From NCBI RefSeq assembly GCF_007655135.1, contig NC_045127.1:2604001-2668000 (forward strand): a stretch of DNA of 64,000 nucleotides. Reading direction: 5' to 3'. Positions within the stretch are counted from its first letter, which is position 1, and every line of letters begins with the position of its first letter. This DNA is from Punica granatum. Lineage: Eukaryota; Streptophyta; Magnoliopsida; Myrtales; Lythraceae. The position numbers were made by a program, and so were the translations under genes. Below the pieces are notes generated by a model that did not search any database, was not told the DNA's origin, and saw nothing but the letters and a program-made list of their open reading frames with translations. Shown piece by piece: positions 11,088 through 22,253 of the stretch.

Positions 11088-11799
11088 TCAAATGTTGTCA
11101 GCTTCCAAGTAGTTAGAGAGCTTCACATGGGCCATCGGATCCCTCCTCCTCTTCTTCTTGAATTGCTTAGAGGCAGCTTTCAGGACCTTATTCCAACCCT
11201 ACAATACCAAAAGCACACCTGATGACTACAAAATGTATACGATGCATCCTGAATAATGTCGAAATCGACCGATACCTTTAACGAATCAGTGTACATCAGA
11301 ATAGCAGGTAAGTTCATCAGTAATGGAAATTAGATGGAGTGATTAATTCAGAGGAAACCAGTGGTACTTTTCGATTAGTTACCTTTGCGGCAAGTGGGAC
11401 GCAAGCACCGCCCTTCATAAGAGCCGGAGAGAAGTCGAGCCCTTTCGACTTTGGTTTCTTGTTCGTCTTCATCTTCATCTTCTTCTTTCTATTGCTCTGC
11501 ATAACCCGAATACTGAGCTTGAAAGAAGATGCGGCGATCTTCTTCCCGGCGCTGCGCAGCTTGTATTTGGCCCCGGACCCATAAGAGAGCTTCTTCGGTG
11601 TGACTGGGCCACCCGAGTCCATAGGAACGTGAGCTCGGGGGATCAGCGGAGACCAGATGGAGCTCTGGGAGTAGTCGAAACCGAAGGCCGAGTTGTCAGG
11701 GAACTTGAAGAGGAGGTCCCTCGACATCACAGGCTCTAAGTACTCCACGACTTTTGCCGTCGCAATGAGCCTCTCCACTTCCCCGTCGACAGCCTCCAT
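11088..11799 (-). CDS. Small basic plant protein of unknown function, two exons
   Basis: Exon 1 is 11383-11799 and exon 2 is 11088-11198, joined at gcaaag/gtaact and ttgtag/ggttgg in phase 0, giving 175 aa. Without the splice the frame runs on into intron sequence and ends at 160 aa. The N-terminus is acidic and hydrophobic (MEAVDGEVERLIATAKVVEY). The middle has a conserved-looking FDYSQSSIWSPLIPR. The second half is very basic, with runs such as NRKKKMKMKTNKKPKSK and KQFKKKRRRDP that could be nuclear targeting or RNA-binding signals. I do not recognise a named domain. No signal peptide or membrane segment is seen. Gene structure is well supported; function is unknown. Confidence 0.75.
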
Positions 11800-12095
11800 T
11801 TCCGGTGGGCTATGGCTGAAGTTGAGATTTGGTGTCTGAGGGTGGGGGAAAGGATTTTAAACGGTTGAGGGAACAGAGACGGATGACTAATGTGAGGGGA
11901 GAGGAAGGAATTGAATGGGAAAAGTTACCGTTGGAATTGGATGGGCTTTTTCTGGATCTGTAGTGGGTACGACTTCCCGTGTTTGGACAAATTTCTGTCG
12001 GATATTTTTAATTCCTGGAAAGACAATTCCGGATGTCTTTTCAGGCTTGATTTCCGGTCATCCCCACCATTTATTGCACATTGGAAGCTGAGATC

Positions 12096-12260
12096 TTAAG
12101 GGGGCGTTTGGTTTTAGAGTTAAATTAAGTTTGATTTTGATTGACAAATGAGATGGTATTATAAATTTGACTTGGGAAATGTGTGTTTTTGTTGTATAGT
12201 GGGTAGAGTTAAAATCAAAATTATGATTCTAAAATCACATCATGAAATCATTGGTGCAAA
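12096..12260. mobile_element. Tourist-like MITE remnant
   Basis: Starts TTA then agggggcgtttggtttt. It shares with the copy at 47787-47957 a long internal block that includes tataaatttgacttgggaaa and gtgggtagagttaaaatc. The right end is eroded. Confidence 0.65.
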
Positions 12261-12698
12261 TTTTACGGCCGGACCGCCCAGGAGGTCCCTTCGATATGGC
12301 TGTAGGAGGGGTAGTTGTCCCCTTCTATAGATGGTCTCAGACCCCCCCGGATGGTCTGTCCATCGGAAAATACGGGCCTTCGCTCGTTTGGTTAAGTCCA
12401 CCTGGTCGGAAAATCGGAATGAAGATCTGAATTTTGGGCCAGCAGCCCATTGGGCTTGTTGGTACTATTGAATGCAGGCACTTGATTTAAAGTTTGGGCC
12501 TCTAACTTAGGTCCGTGTTTGCTTTTCACACGGGCTTGAGCATCATCATCTGAGTTCACTGTGTTCAGGTGTATCATTTTCATTCTCTTCAGGGGAATAT
12601 ATGTTTGTTCACGTATCTCCTTCGACCGATGTACCTGTGCGTTGTGAAATGAATTGCTGCAAAGACGAGGAAGATACGTAAGTTTAGTCGAATATGTA

Positions 12699-12864
12699 GT
12701 CTTGCTAATTTTGTCGACTGAGGATCCATGTTCGGATAATGTGGAAGCTGGAGATTGCCGATGAAGAGTTACGTTTTGAGTGTCTTGCTAATTTTGTCGA
12801 CTGAGGATCCATGTTCGGATAATGTGGAAGCTGGAGATTGCAGATGAAGAGTTATGTTTTGAGT
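12699..12864. repeat. Recent 83-bp tandem duplication
   Basis: Two head-to-tail copies, 12699-12781 and 12782-12864, start gtcttgctaattttgtcgac and differ at only two bases by eye (ccgatg/cagatg and ttacg/ttatg). Confidence 0.92.
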
Positions 12865-13271
12865 GTAAAGCAAGCAAAAGAAAAGTGCAGAAAGACTTTG
12901 GTTCTCATTTTCCTCAGCTCCCAAGCAAGCATATATTCCAGCAGGAACACAATCTTAGGAGGGAAATAAAAAATAAAAAATAAAAAATAAGAAAGGACAA
13001 GACAAAGAGAGCTAATCTAACCCTGATTACGTCGACGAACTCCTACACTAGCTACTTCCCGAACATTCTTCCCGACATCAACATTCCTAAGAAGTAATAT
13101 AAAGAATCCTAGCTTCCTTGGTTCCTGCTGTCTAATATCGTGGACCCTACAGCATCCGACAATCTACATCGAGTCGATTCTCACTTCAGAAGCTGCATGA
13201 GCAAGAACTTTCATGCTTTTTGTCTCTCAACATCTGCACTTCCCTTTACTAGCAGTGCCTCTGCAAGTGAG

Positions 13272-13280
13272 TATAAATAT
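13272..13280 (+). promoter_or_regulatory. TATA box of the X8-domain gene
   Basis: The sequence tataaatat lies 100 bases upstream of ATG 13380, which leaves room for a short 5' UTR. Confidence 0.5.
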
Positions 13281-13379
13281 GTTTGCTTCTCTTTTCAAAG
13301 TACCATATATAGAAACATCGATCATTGACTCAACGCATCCGGGTTTTCTCAACTTCAGACACAAGGCCGGATCATTACC

Positions 13380-14364
13380 ATGACGGGATCAAGAATTAGA
13401 GTCAGAGGATCGAGACTAATCGTCTTCCTCGTCCTAGGCCCAATCCATTTCGCAATCTGCGGTAGGTAGATGCATTGTTATTCTTTATCATCTGGCTTAA
13501 ATTTTCGTTGTTAGCTTTCCCTTTGCAATTCTTTAACTAGTGTTGATTCTTTCACGCAGATGCGAGAATCACCCTAAACATGTTGACGACAATAAGCTCA
13601 GTACTGCATACCCAAAATACGGAACCATATGGTATAAGGACGCCTGATGTTTCGCTCCCACCCTTCGAGTCGATATCGCCCCTTCCTATGCCTGCTCAAA
13701 CCATACCACCTGTCTATGCCTTTCCTCCGGGTCCACCGTCGTTTGCCGCACCAGCACCCGTGGTCCACCCAACGCCAAACCTTCTGCCTCCAGCAAGTCC
13801 TAGCCCACCTAAGTTAACACAGAGCCCGAGTCCACCTGAGTTTGGCGCAAGCCCGCCAAAGCAGACGCCTAGTCCACCGAAGCATGCCCTGAGCCCACCA
13901 ATTCAACTGCCACCCATGGTTTTCCCGCCACCATCCCCTCCTCCGCAGCAACACAAGTCACCGGTGTATGCGGTGTGGTGTGTTGCGAAACCAACAGTGC
14001 CCGACCCCATAATGCAGGGAGCCATGGACTATGCATGCGGGGCAGGGGCCGATTGCAAGCCTATTCAACCCAATGGGCCTTGCTTTCAGCCTAACACCCT
14101 GCTCGCCCACGCCTCGTTTGCCTTCAACAGCTACTTCCAGAACAAGAAGGCCCGCGGAGGAACTTGTGAATTCGGAGGGGCGGCAATGCTTGTCACAGTT
14201 GATCCAAGTAAGCGTAATTCGAACTATGATATTCCGTGACCTCTTCTTCCCCTAAGTGCCTAATCGTATACATGTCTTATTCCTCAACCATAATCTCTCA
14301 TTTTCATGTCACTGATACTCTCTATCTTACAGGTTTCAATGAATGCCATTTCACCTTCAATTGA
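13380..14364 (+). CDS. Secreted proline-rich X8 (CBM43) domain protein
   Basis: Three exons, 13380-13461, 13560-14207 and 14333-14364, give 253 aa. Phases agree at both introns. Residues 1-27 form a signal peptide with a basic start and the core LIVFLVLGPIHFAIC. Residues about 60-150 are rich in Pro with SPPK/SPPE-type repeats, as in hydroxyproline-rich wall proteins. The rest is an X8 domain with all six Cys: VWCVAKP, DYACG, ADC, NGPC, GGTC and the tiny last exon's FNECHFTFN. X8 domains bind callose (beta-1,3-glucan), and relatives sit at plasmodesmata or on beta-1,3-glucanases. There is no glucanase domain. The protein stops right after X8, so the hydrophobic tail for a GPI anchor is missing. 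It is probably a soluble wall protein. Confidence 0.88.
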
Positions 14365-15369
14365 GGCCCCTCTCCATCAAAAGCGCCACAATCACAGAGA
14401 GGAAGTCAAATTTTGCGTGAGTTCCTCGAATGATTAGCTCGTTAGTCGTATGGATCTTAAGAAGGATACATCGGTATGCTGTAACTATAAGATCTAGATT
14501 ACTGTTTCGTCCTTTTGTATGTACGATGAAAAGTAGTTCAACCCATACTTGATACTAAATGTTCGTGTTTAGATTTCCCTTGGTTGCATAGGGAGGGTTT
14601 CTGCTGTTTAAAAATTTGAGACGGATGAATAACGTATGCATATGCTTTTTTTTCCCCCCCTATCATTTCTGCTAATATGCAAGAACAGCCATGGCATGGC
14701 ATGGACAAAAATTTACGACTCAAGAATCTTTAGAAGGGATTCGAGTTGAATGAAGTCCGAAGGACAGTCCGACCTCCATGCCCGACCATGGTGATTTTGT
14801 ACTGCCAGTGCGTCGGGCCTAAAAATCCCAGCTCTAATTCTCAATATATTTGATGGGCAGAACTAAAGCTTGATCAACTGTTGCCAAAAGATTAAAAAAG
14901 TATTGTCCCCGATAAAATTCTCTCAATTTAATTTCATTTTTTTTTCTTTTGAGAAAATAGGAAGTTTGGGATCAGTGAACAGTCACACGTTGAGATTTTT
15001 ATAGCACGTTTGACAGACATAACTGTTGAGGATATTAATCCCACATAGAAAAGATGAATCAAAATTTATTAATTTATATGAGATTTAGATATCACCACTT
15101 ATCAACTTGAGTTTTTAAGTGGATATGGGCCCAAGCCCGTGTAAGTCCAATGAAAATTTAATAATAACTACGTACCCTTACAGGAGTGACCCACCAGCAA
15201 GACATTAGGGGTCGACTTGGGTCCAAGGAATTAATCGCGATCGCAGATTTCAGGATATTACTCAGCAGGATCGCGGCCGTCGTGAACAGAATTTTCCGAA
15301 CGATGAGGGGAAAAAAAAAAAAAGACTCCAATGCATACATAACATGTTATGCATGGCCAACTTGGGTAA
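14365..15369. other. Intergenic with a dispersed repeat
   Basis: No gene is recognised. A repeat at about 15020-15165 is shared with 38884-39025. The rest is 3' flank of the X8-domain gene. Confidence 0.4.
15020..15165 (+). repeat. Dispersed LTR-like repeat, copy 1
   Basis: Begins tgttgaggatattaatcccaca. It shares in order attccaca/atcccaca, ttagcttgagctttt/tcaacttgagttttt, gggcccaagcccgt and cccaatgaaaatt with 38884-39025. The start and the 'wait' of short blocks resemble copia-type LTR text, but ends and target duplications are not resolved. Confidence 0.4.
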
Positions 15370-15700
15370 ATGCAGGAGCATATCGAGGGGTTCCTCGGAA
15401 GGACCTCCTGGAAGGGTAAAGTGATTGGATTGGATATGGGCTCCACCACAGCTAGAGGTGCCGGCCCACCAGTCGGTCGGCAGCTCCATAACGCACCGTG
15501 GGTGGAAAGTCTCCACCCCGACTGCCTGATGTACGTACATGGAGCAACACAGCAGTTCAATGCATCTGTGATGGAATGGGGTGGAGCACGAGGAGAAGAA
15601 GCAGAAGGTGAGGCAGATGAGTGAAAGGAGTACGGAGGCATCGGTGGAGGGATAGCTGTTCGTCTCATCGAGCGGTTGGGCGTTTTAATTGTGATGCTTC
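15370..15700 (+). pseudogene. UGT C-terminal remnant on the plus strand
   Basis: Reads EGFLGRTSWKGKVIGLDMGS in place of EGFLERT..GKVIGWAP. Frame-shifted pieces of the PSPG region and of the C-terminal tail follow. It lacks everything upstream and is in the opposite orientation to the other UGT copies, so it is a rearranged fragment. Confidence 0.75.
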
Positions 15701-16082
15701 AAGAAAAATATATTCCATGAGCAGGGGAGGAACTTGTTTGATGATGAAAGTCATTAAATTATCACTCAAATGTCTAACCGGCGGGAAAAATAAATAAATC
15801 ACCCAACGACTATAGAGGCTACATATATCTTCTTTCTTCTTCTTACTCGATTTTATATAAGATTGACATAAGTAAGGTATATCAACACTACGCCACGCCA
15901 CTCCACTCCACCATTGACAGTTTTAATATCACGATATCACGAGATCGACGAGAGTGAAAGAGAAGTTCCCTGTTTTTGGTGAAGCTAAAAAATGAGAAAA
16001 AGAGAGAGGAGTACGAAACATGTACTTTTCTGATTGCTTCTGTGGGAGTTCCGCCTGGTCTCATCTGATCTCCCTAAATAAT
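15701..16082. other. Intergenic, nothing recognised
   Basis: AT-rich sequence between a UGT remnant and the 3' end of the ZIP gene. No motif is recognised. Confidence 0.4.
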
Positions 16083-17545
16083 TCAAGCCCATTTGGCCAA
16101 GAGGGACATGAAACCCGCCCCTATGAGGAGAGACGCGTTGGCCAACACTTGCAACTTCCCGCTATTCAGCATCCTGGGGCTCATGAAGTCAGCAGCCAAC
16201 AGGTCGACCAGCGCCATGTACACGAGAATCCCCGCTGAAGCAGAATTGAGGATCCCCTGGATGATCAACGCAGTGGGGCTGTTCTCATTGTAGGTGTTGG
16301 ATACGCCAATTCCAATGCCGATCCCCACTGGTGTTGTTAGGGAGAAGAACAAGGCCATCACGATTACTGCACGGGACTTAAAGTTTGCCTGTGAGATCGA
16401 GCGGAAAGGACAGCAGTGGACATGATTATATATACGTACCATCAAGTGATGATCATCATATCATATATACACAATTAATGTACATGTTTTTTTTTTCTGA
16501 TAATGACTCAATTGGTGATAGATTAAGCAAAGGAAGGAGAACTGCATCCCATATATACATACTATATAGGATGAGAATTGTGGCCGAAGGCATTGTCCGA
16601 GTGCGCTTAACTCGAGATGTTTAATTTATTAAAATCAAGCTCACGAACAAATTAAAAGAGTTACCTGAGTGATGCAACCGCCCAGGCCCATTCCCTCGAA
16701 GAACTGATGAAACGTTAGGGCAGCTATGAGGGGCCTAATTGTACTGGTACTCTGCGAGGCCCCGAGAGAAATACCGATAATGACTGAGTGCACCACGATC
16801 CCCACCTCTAACACCTGTGGTCGATCACCACAAAGCAATCAGTCAGTAAATCGATACTGTGGATCCAAGAAAGAAAATAAAAAGATAAAAAACTTCCCTA
16901 AAAGAAATAATAGTTTACCTGAGAGACGACTTTGTGCCGGAGAATTTCCAAAGAGGACGCAGAGGAGTCCGGTGGAGCAGCAGCTGGGCCGTGGACGTGG
17001 TGGATCGAGAGCTTAACGTCGTTGTCTGCGGCATTGGCACCACCTGCCTCGGTGTCCTTGTTTTTGGCTCCTCCCAAGCTGGCGGCCTCCTTCAATTGTC
17101 TCCTGGTGTAGTGCGAGGTTGCGATCATATCGACTTGAAGCGTTGCGATTGCTGCCATCATCGCGATGAAACCGGCAAAGGGAAAGCTCCCCCACACTTC
17201 GGAAGTTAGGCAGGGGGACGTTAAACTCTCATATGCGTCCGGGAAGACATGAATGTATCCCGTGGCTAGGATGACCCCGGCAGCAAAAGCCTTCACCATA
17301 AAGAACAGGTCGCTTCCCGGGCTGAGAGCAGGCACAGCCTTTCCCAGTATGGGAAGACATACGCCAAGAGTGCCACCAATGAGGATGCAAGCGATCGCAC
17401 CGAGCTTATAACTGAGGGCGCCGTGGCTGTTTTCCTGGTCGGGGCTGTCTCCCTCACAGGTGCAGTCCCCGAAGGCCAATACCGGCAGGAGGAGGAAGCA
17501 AAGGGAGAGACCAAGGAGGGCCTGGCGGTCGCGTGGGAGACTCAT
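16083..17545 (-). CDS. ZIP-family zinc/iron transporter
   Basis: Exons 16919-17545, 16665-16814 and 16083-16388, all phase 0, give 360 aa. The second in-frame Met at 17545 was chosen because [17 protein letters not shown] leads straight into a signal-like segment ending LAFGDCTCE. An earlier Met at 17578 would add 11 residues. Three membrane segments precede a variable cytosolic loop with a short His cluster (SIHHVHG). The ZIP signature [12 protein letters not shown] (segment 4) and [12 protein letters not shown] (segment 5) supply the metal-binding His and Glu residues. The last exon holds segments 6-8. Members import Zn, Fe or Mn into the cytosol, usually at the plasma membrane. Start and architecture resemble plant ZIP1-type proteins; metal preference cannot be read. 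Confidence 0.92.
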
Positions 17546-17694
17546 TTCTTGATCTGCCGATTGGGACGTACAAATCAAATGAGAAGATTAACGCGAAAAA
17601 TTGTTTTGGAAAAGCTCAGGTCAGCTAGGTAGCTATAGCTGTTTTGTGTATGGTGTACAGAGGGAGGGCGGGGGACTGCGCGCTCTGCTCTCTT

Positions 17695-17702
17695 CTTTAT
17701 AT
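17695..17702 (-). promoter_or_regulatory. TATA box of the ZIP gene
   Basis: On the minus strand the sequence catataaag lies about 150 bases upstream of ATG 17545, which fits a core promoter. Confidence 0.45.
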
Positions 17703-18429
17703 GAGAAGCTCACTGTATCATATTAAATTATGAATATGTGCGGAGATGAAGATGAGGTCATTCCCTCGAGACTATATATGCATTATTTTATAAATGGTAA
17801 AACAATTGTGTAAGCAGCAGCTAGCAGGTTTCTAATCGGAAGCATAGCTGGAATTTTAGGACGGGTTGAAATCAAGAAGATGTTGAAGAAATGTCGACAT
17901 TATATTTATATATAGACGATTGCCTTAATTGATCGATTGGGAGAATCAAAGTCTATCCCCGGCCTCCCTTAATTTTTCACCTTCTGTGCTCACGGCTTAA
18001 AAAAGGAAAACCGTGTTTTCAGAGCCAAACCTCAGAAGAAGAATATTGCATTGGTCATATTCAATGAGATTCCATGCGATCCCCATCCAAAAATGTGCCT
18101 TTCGTCTGATTTTTAATTTTTTTTTCTGTATGCACCCTCTATTCGGAAGTCTAGTGGACTCCGACTAATTTAATTTGAAACATTTTGGTGTTGATACGAA
18201 AATAGATTTGGGAGGGGTCGTGGTTTGTGGGGGCACATTTTTCTTATCTTAATAAAGGGGATGAAATATGTGAGTGTCTGGCGGCCAAACTGGTCTCCCA
18301 ACTGTTTGTTATTCCAGGCACAAAGTTGCTTTGTTTAGCGATGGAAATGTACCGTGCCTTTTGCCACTGGATTTCTTTTTTTCCCTTCATTTTTCCGTGT
18401 ATATTCTGTGTGTTCTTGTATAAGCCTCG
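17703..18429. other. Intergenic, upstream of ZIP
   Basis: Promoter-side flank of the ZIP gene. A short SINE-like piece (attcggaagtctagtggactccgactaat) occurs near 18139-18168. No gene is recognised. Confidence 0.4.
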
Positions 18430-19140
18430 CCAGTTTCAGTCTGAACTCGGCTGGTCAATTTACATGGGAAATGCAAATCTATTGACGATGCCTACAAGGC
18501 CTTTGAGGACATACCCCGAGCCCAAATGTTGCCTCATGGAATGTGTTAATCTTGGGACTGGCATTGAATTGGTTTGTCTCCTCCGCACTCTCTACTTTCG
18601 AAGACATAAGGCTGCCTGGAGTAAATCCCGATAATTATCTTCTTGTCATTCTCTCTGCCTGCAGTCGCGGTGGTTTGGTCGATCTCAATCTCGAGTTCTT
18701 CCATTCATTTACCAAAACACATAATATGGAGACGGAGCTTGAGCACTACGTTTTGATCTTTTTGGCGCTGTGCAATTAGAGGAAGCCAAAGAGCTGATTA
18801 AGGGTAATGCTTTTAAGGCAAGATGGGACAATTTACAGGAAATTGCTCAATGCATGGAAGTTGTACTAGAACGTGCCTTTAGGGGAAGATATGGCAAGGC
18901 GAGGTATAGAGGCCGACCAGACATATTAGACTTTTTATGCGATACTTGCAGACTTGCATGATGCAACGGATCAATGTGATCTGGCGGATGAAACTCAGAA
19001 GTTGATCAGAAGTATCGACTAAAGGGGGAATTCCTGGCACCAGTGGATGTAGATACCGGACGAGGTGGCCTTATTGCAGGGAATGATGCTATTTTTCTGG
19101 TTTGATGGTTACGCAGATAGAGAGATAAAGAGACCATTGA
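18430..19140 (+). pseudogene. Pentatricopeptide repeat (PPR) pseudogene fragment
   Basis: Short pieces in shifting frames spell a PLS-type PPR protein in order: DDAYKAFEDIP, ILGLALNWFVSSALSTFEDI, NPDNYLLVILSACSRGGLVD, MEtelEHYV and LEEAKELIKG. A C-terminal E-motif-like stretch with GEDMARRGIE and ATDQCDLADETQKLIRS follows. At least three frameshifts and several stops are present, and the N-terminal repeats and organelle transit peptide are absent. It is a dead fragment of an organelle RNA-processing gene family. Confidence 0.8.
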
Positions 19141-20154
19141 GAGAAAGGGATCATTGATGGGGTGGTCCCTGCGATCTCGAAAGAGAACATAGGATAAATC
19201 TTGTTAAGGTTTCCGTATTTTCTTTCGCATCTCAAGAGTACAATGAGCATTGTGTTCCGACCTATCCTGTTGTTCGATATTCCATGAAAACGAGGTAATT
19301 CCTAAGGTTGAATTTGCTAGCTTATAAACGCTAGGAAACAATGCAACCTACCTGATTCGAGATAAGAGCTGCTTTGAGAATATGTGATTGACGGATTGAT
19401 ATAGAAGTCATATTATGCTCATCACCTTGTTTCTTTCGTTTGTTTGTTGGCATTCTTTGCATTATCGTGTGCTCTTTGGTGCATTTCGATCTTTCCTCAG
19501 TGATTCATCTTTTGAGATTTCACGGTCTAGGCTATCGTAGGTATTCTCTCATTTTTGCATAGTATCTAAGGATGATTTGTTGTAAAGAGTAAAATTTGGA
19601 ATACAAAAGTGAGACGATCAAAGAATAGTTGGCTTCATATCATATTTGATAATATCTAATCATATTTACTGACATTGAATAGCATGAAAGGACCTCAATT
19701 CACCAAAAGACAATTATATATACTGATGGTCTATATTTATATATAAATACAAATATATATATGACTTAAATTTCATACTATTTAATATAGCTATGATATT
19801 ACCAACAATGAACAAGCACAAAGAACACATGTGCAACGCACGTGCTATTACAATAGTTATCAGAAAAAGATGGGCGATTTAATTAGACACTTCATGTTTA
19901 CAACTAGCAAGGGCAAAAGGAAAATAACTGTAAGGTGAAATAAATAAATGAAATAATTATAATTAAACTCTGCAAATTTCCGATTGGGTCAATTAATAAT
20001 TACGCAGATAAAAGTAATGTATATCTCATTTAGTATTTTTCCAAGACGACCTATTGTTATTTCTACCCTACGCCACGCTCAATGTTTTTAGCGTTGTTGA
20101 GTATAAACAAATATATATGGACAGATATCAAGCTGACGATTTCACTTTGCATAC

Positions 20155-20339
20155 CGGGATGGACCCAGGGCTGAGAAAGACAGTCGTCCCCCTAAAATGT
20201 TGACGTTTAAAGATAATTTATATAATTGTTCAATTTTTCGTGAAGTTTCTTATGTTCGTCCTCTTTGACGAGAAAAATTACCATCCTATTCGTCCCCTCA
20301 AAGTACCTGCTCTCACGGTTCGAATCTGAGTCCATCCCT
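20155..20339. mobile_element. Non-autonomous hAT-like element
   Basis: Left end ccgggatggacccag and right end ctgagtccatcccta are imperfect inverted termini of about 15 bases (12 match). The interior is non-coding and about 155 bp. A clean 8-bp target duplication is not seen. Confidence 0.5.
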
Positions 20340-20447
20340 ATATTTTGTATATACTAATCTTTTTAAGTTTCAGAGTGACTTTTCTCAGCTGTAATCATTT
20401 TTATCGAACTAGAACTCTTGACGCAAAAAACTTTCGATTTTTAAATA

Positions 20448-20733
20448 CTCCGTTTGGTTTCTCAATTATATTTTAAGATTTTAATTTTAACTTTAACTAT
20501 ACTCACTACACAACAAAAATCAACTCTTTAAAGTAAAAAAAGTGAGCCCCATACATAAACCCACATACAACTCCATTATACTCAATTCAATTTTTAATAC
20601 TAAATTTCCTTAATTATTCATTATTCATTATTTTGTCACACTTTTTCTTATAATCAACAACACAATCATGACAACCCAATTAAAATCAAAACTCAACTCA
20701 ACTTAACTGTAAAACCAAACACACTATCGAATT
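20448..20733. mobile_element. Tourist-like MITE
   Basis: Termini ctccgtttggttt and aaaaccaaacaca are inverted. The interior (tcactacacaacaaa, aaagtgagccccat, caattaaaatcaaaact) matches the element at 56735-57055. AT-rich with no coding capacity. Confidence 0.65.
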
Positions 20734-22253
20734 TCACGAAAGATATTTTGGGATTAAATTAAGAAATTATAAGTGGTGAGAATCATAACTTTATACGGGC
20801 ATGGATAAGTTGCTATTGATGCTCACGGGAAGTATGATTCGATCCTCCTAAATCAAATGAATATAAAATTATGATCACTGGTGAATCGGCCAACCTCAAA
20901 TTTGCCAAATGTACAATTATTTGGAAGATTTTTTTAAGTTTAATTTTCAAATTTTAAATTTGAATAATATTTTGATATATATATATATGATATAGTATCG
21001 ACAAAGTATTTTGTATGATTCATTAACTGGGTTTATCACTTCATTACAAATAGAAAGTACACAGCATGACCGACTCACTCATGATTTGAAAGTAATTTCT
21101 TTATACTTGTTTTTTCTGAGACTAACAAATGCTTGATATACTTACATTTAATTTATTTTTATGTTTTAAATGTATTATAATATGTTGAGAGAGCTAATAA
21201 AAAATAACACCGTTTGGATGTGATTTTTCTAATGAAGAGAAGATTTTCTATACGCATTTTTACTTATCTTAATGGAAATGTTAAAATAATATCGTATTCC
21301 AGCCTCGTATATGTCTATTCTTTTATTTAACGTATAAAAGATATTCTTAGATTTTGATTTTAATTGAATAACTCAATGCATGCAAGGGCTCTAAAAAACG
21401 AAGTGACAAGCAGGGATTACTCATAAATTATTAACAAATCTTAAATTTATGAGTTTCTAAAATAATTTTTCGTAATATTATTTAAAAATATGACTCTTAA
21501 AATATAACATTAAAATTAAATAATGCAAATTTTCAAAAACTTAAACAAAACTCCATCACTAGAAGTAGCTTTAATTTAGTTAAAATATTTATCGAACGAT
21601 TTAACCTTAACTTCTTAAAGGTCAAGTACTTTTAATTTTAAAATATATTTTGATTGAATAATAATTAATAAAATAAGAATTGAGTCAATTTACAAGTATT
21701 TTAATGAATTATCAATCGATAAATTCCTTAAAAATGGCTAAGGATAATTAAGTTCCAAAAAAAGGGACGCATAACACGAAATTCTCAATCAGGGACTTCC
21801 ACTTCCAGAGGTTTGGAGGGAACGAGTGGAAAGTGTCGCCTTTAGGAGGGAAAATACGACCGAATTACCAAAACGACAATACAAAAATGGAGGGAAATAC
21901 ATCGGCGAGATCGAAATATTTGCTGTTACGCACCCTCAGACGACAACAGACAGAGCTTCGCTAGTCCCCAGTTCAAGAATTGAACCATCGGATTGAGCGA
22001 ATCAATCCCCTTGCGGTGTTCCATTTGAGGACATTGGTTCTTGGGTCTGCTGTGATGCAGCCGTAGCTGTTGTGAAGATCACAGAGCACAGAGCCCTTCC
22101 ATTGCCCAGGTAACGTTTCATGTTCTGCAGTCGAAATCGAATCGAACCCAGAATTTGTCGGTGTAATTTCCGTGGATTGATCCGAAAAAGTGACGATTTT
22201 GTTTGGTTGATCGGAGTTAGGTTTCACTAGCAGTGGTCGGGCGGGGAGAAGAA

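Larger units (their letters stand above)
11800..13271. other. Intergenic with a MITE remnant and a tandem duplication
   Basis: Holds a Tourist-like MITE remnant (12096-12260) and an 83-bp tandem duplication (12699-12864). Short open frames near 12.2-12.6 kb have no recognisable motif. Confidence 0.45.
19141..22253. other. Gene-free AT-rich region with small transposons
   Basis: No coding family is recognised. It holds a hAT-like element (20155-20339), a MITE (20448-20733), microsatellite TA runs near 20975 and general AT-rich sequence. The last 400 bases are probably promoter and 5' UTR of the AAA ATPase gene. Confidence 0.5.

Noticed and set aside
12392..12583. 63-aa minus-strand frame as a retroelement protein
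   Set aside because: No recognisable gag or pol motif, and composition resembles non-coding flank.
18227..18634. 135-aa plus-strand frame as an intact gene
   Set aside because: Only scattered pieces make sense, in several frames, as a PPR protein. The single frame is chance plus decay.
19800..19862. Third Helitron-like terminus (gtgcaacgcacgtgc)
   Set aside because: A small hairpin exists, but no CTRR follows at the right distance.
22233..22253. Longer start for the AAA ATPase (MVGRGEE...)
   Set aside because: The first codon is GTG, so translation most likely begins at the in-frame ATG 22254, which leads straight into the UBA-like domain.
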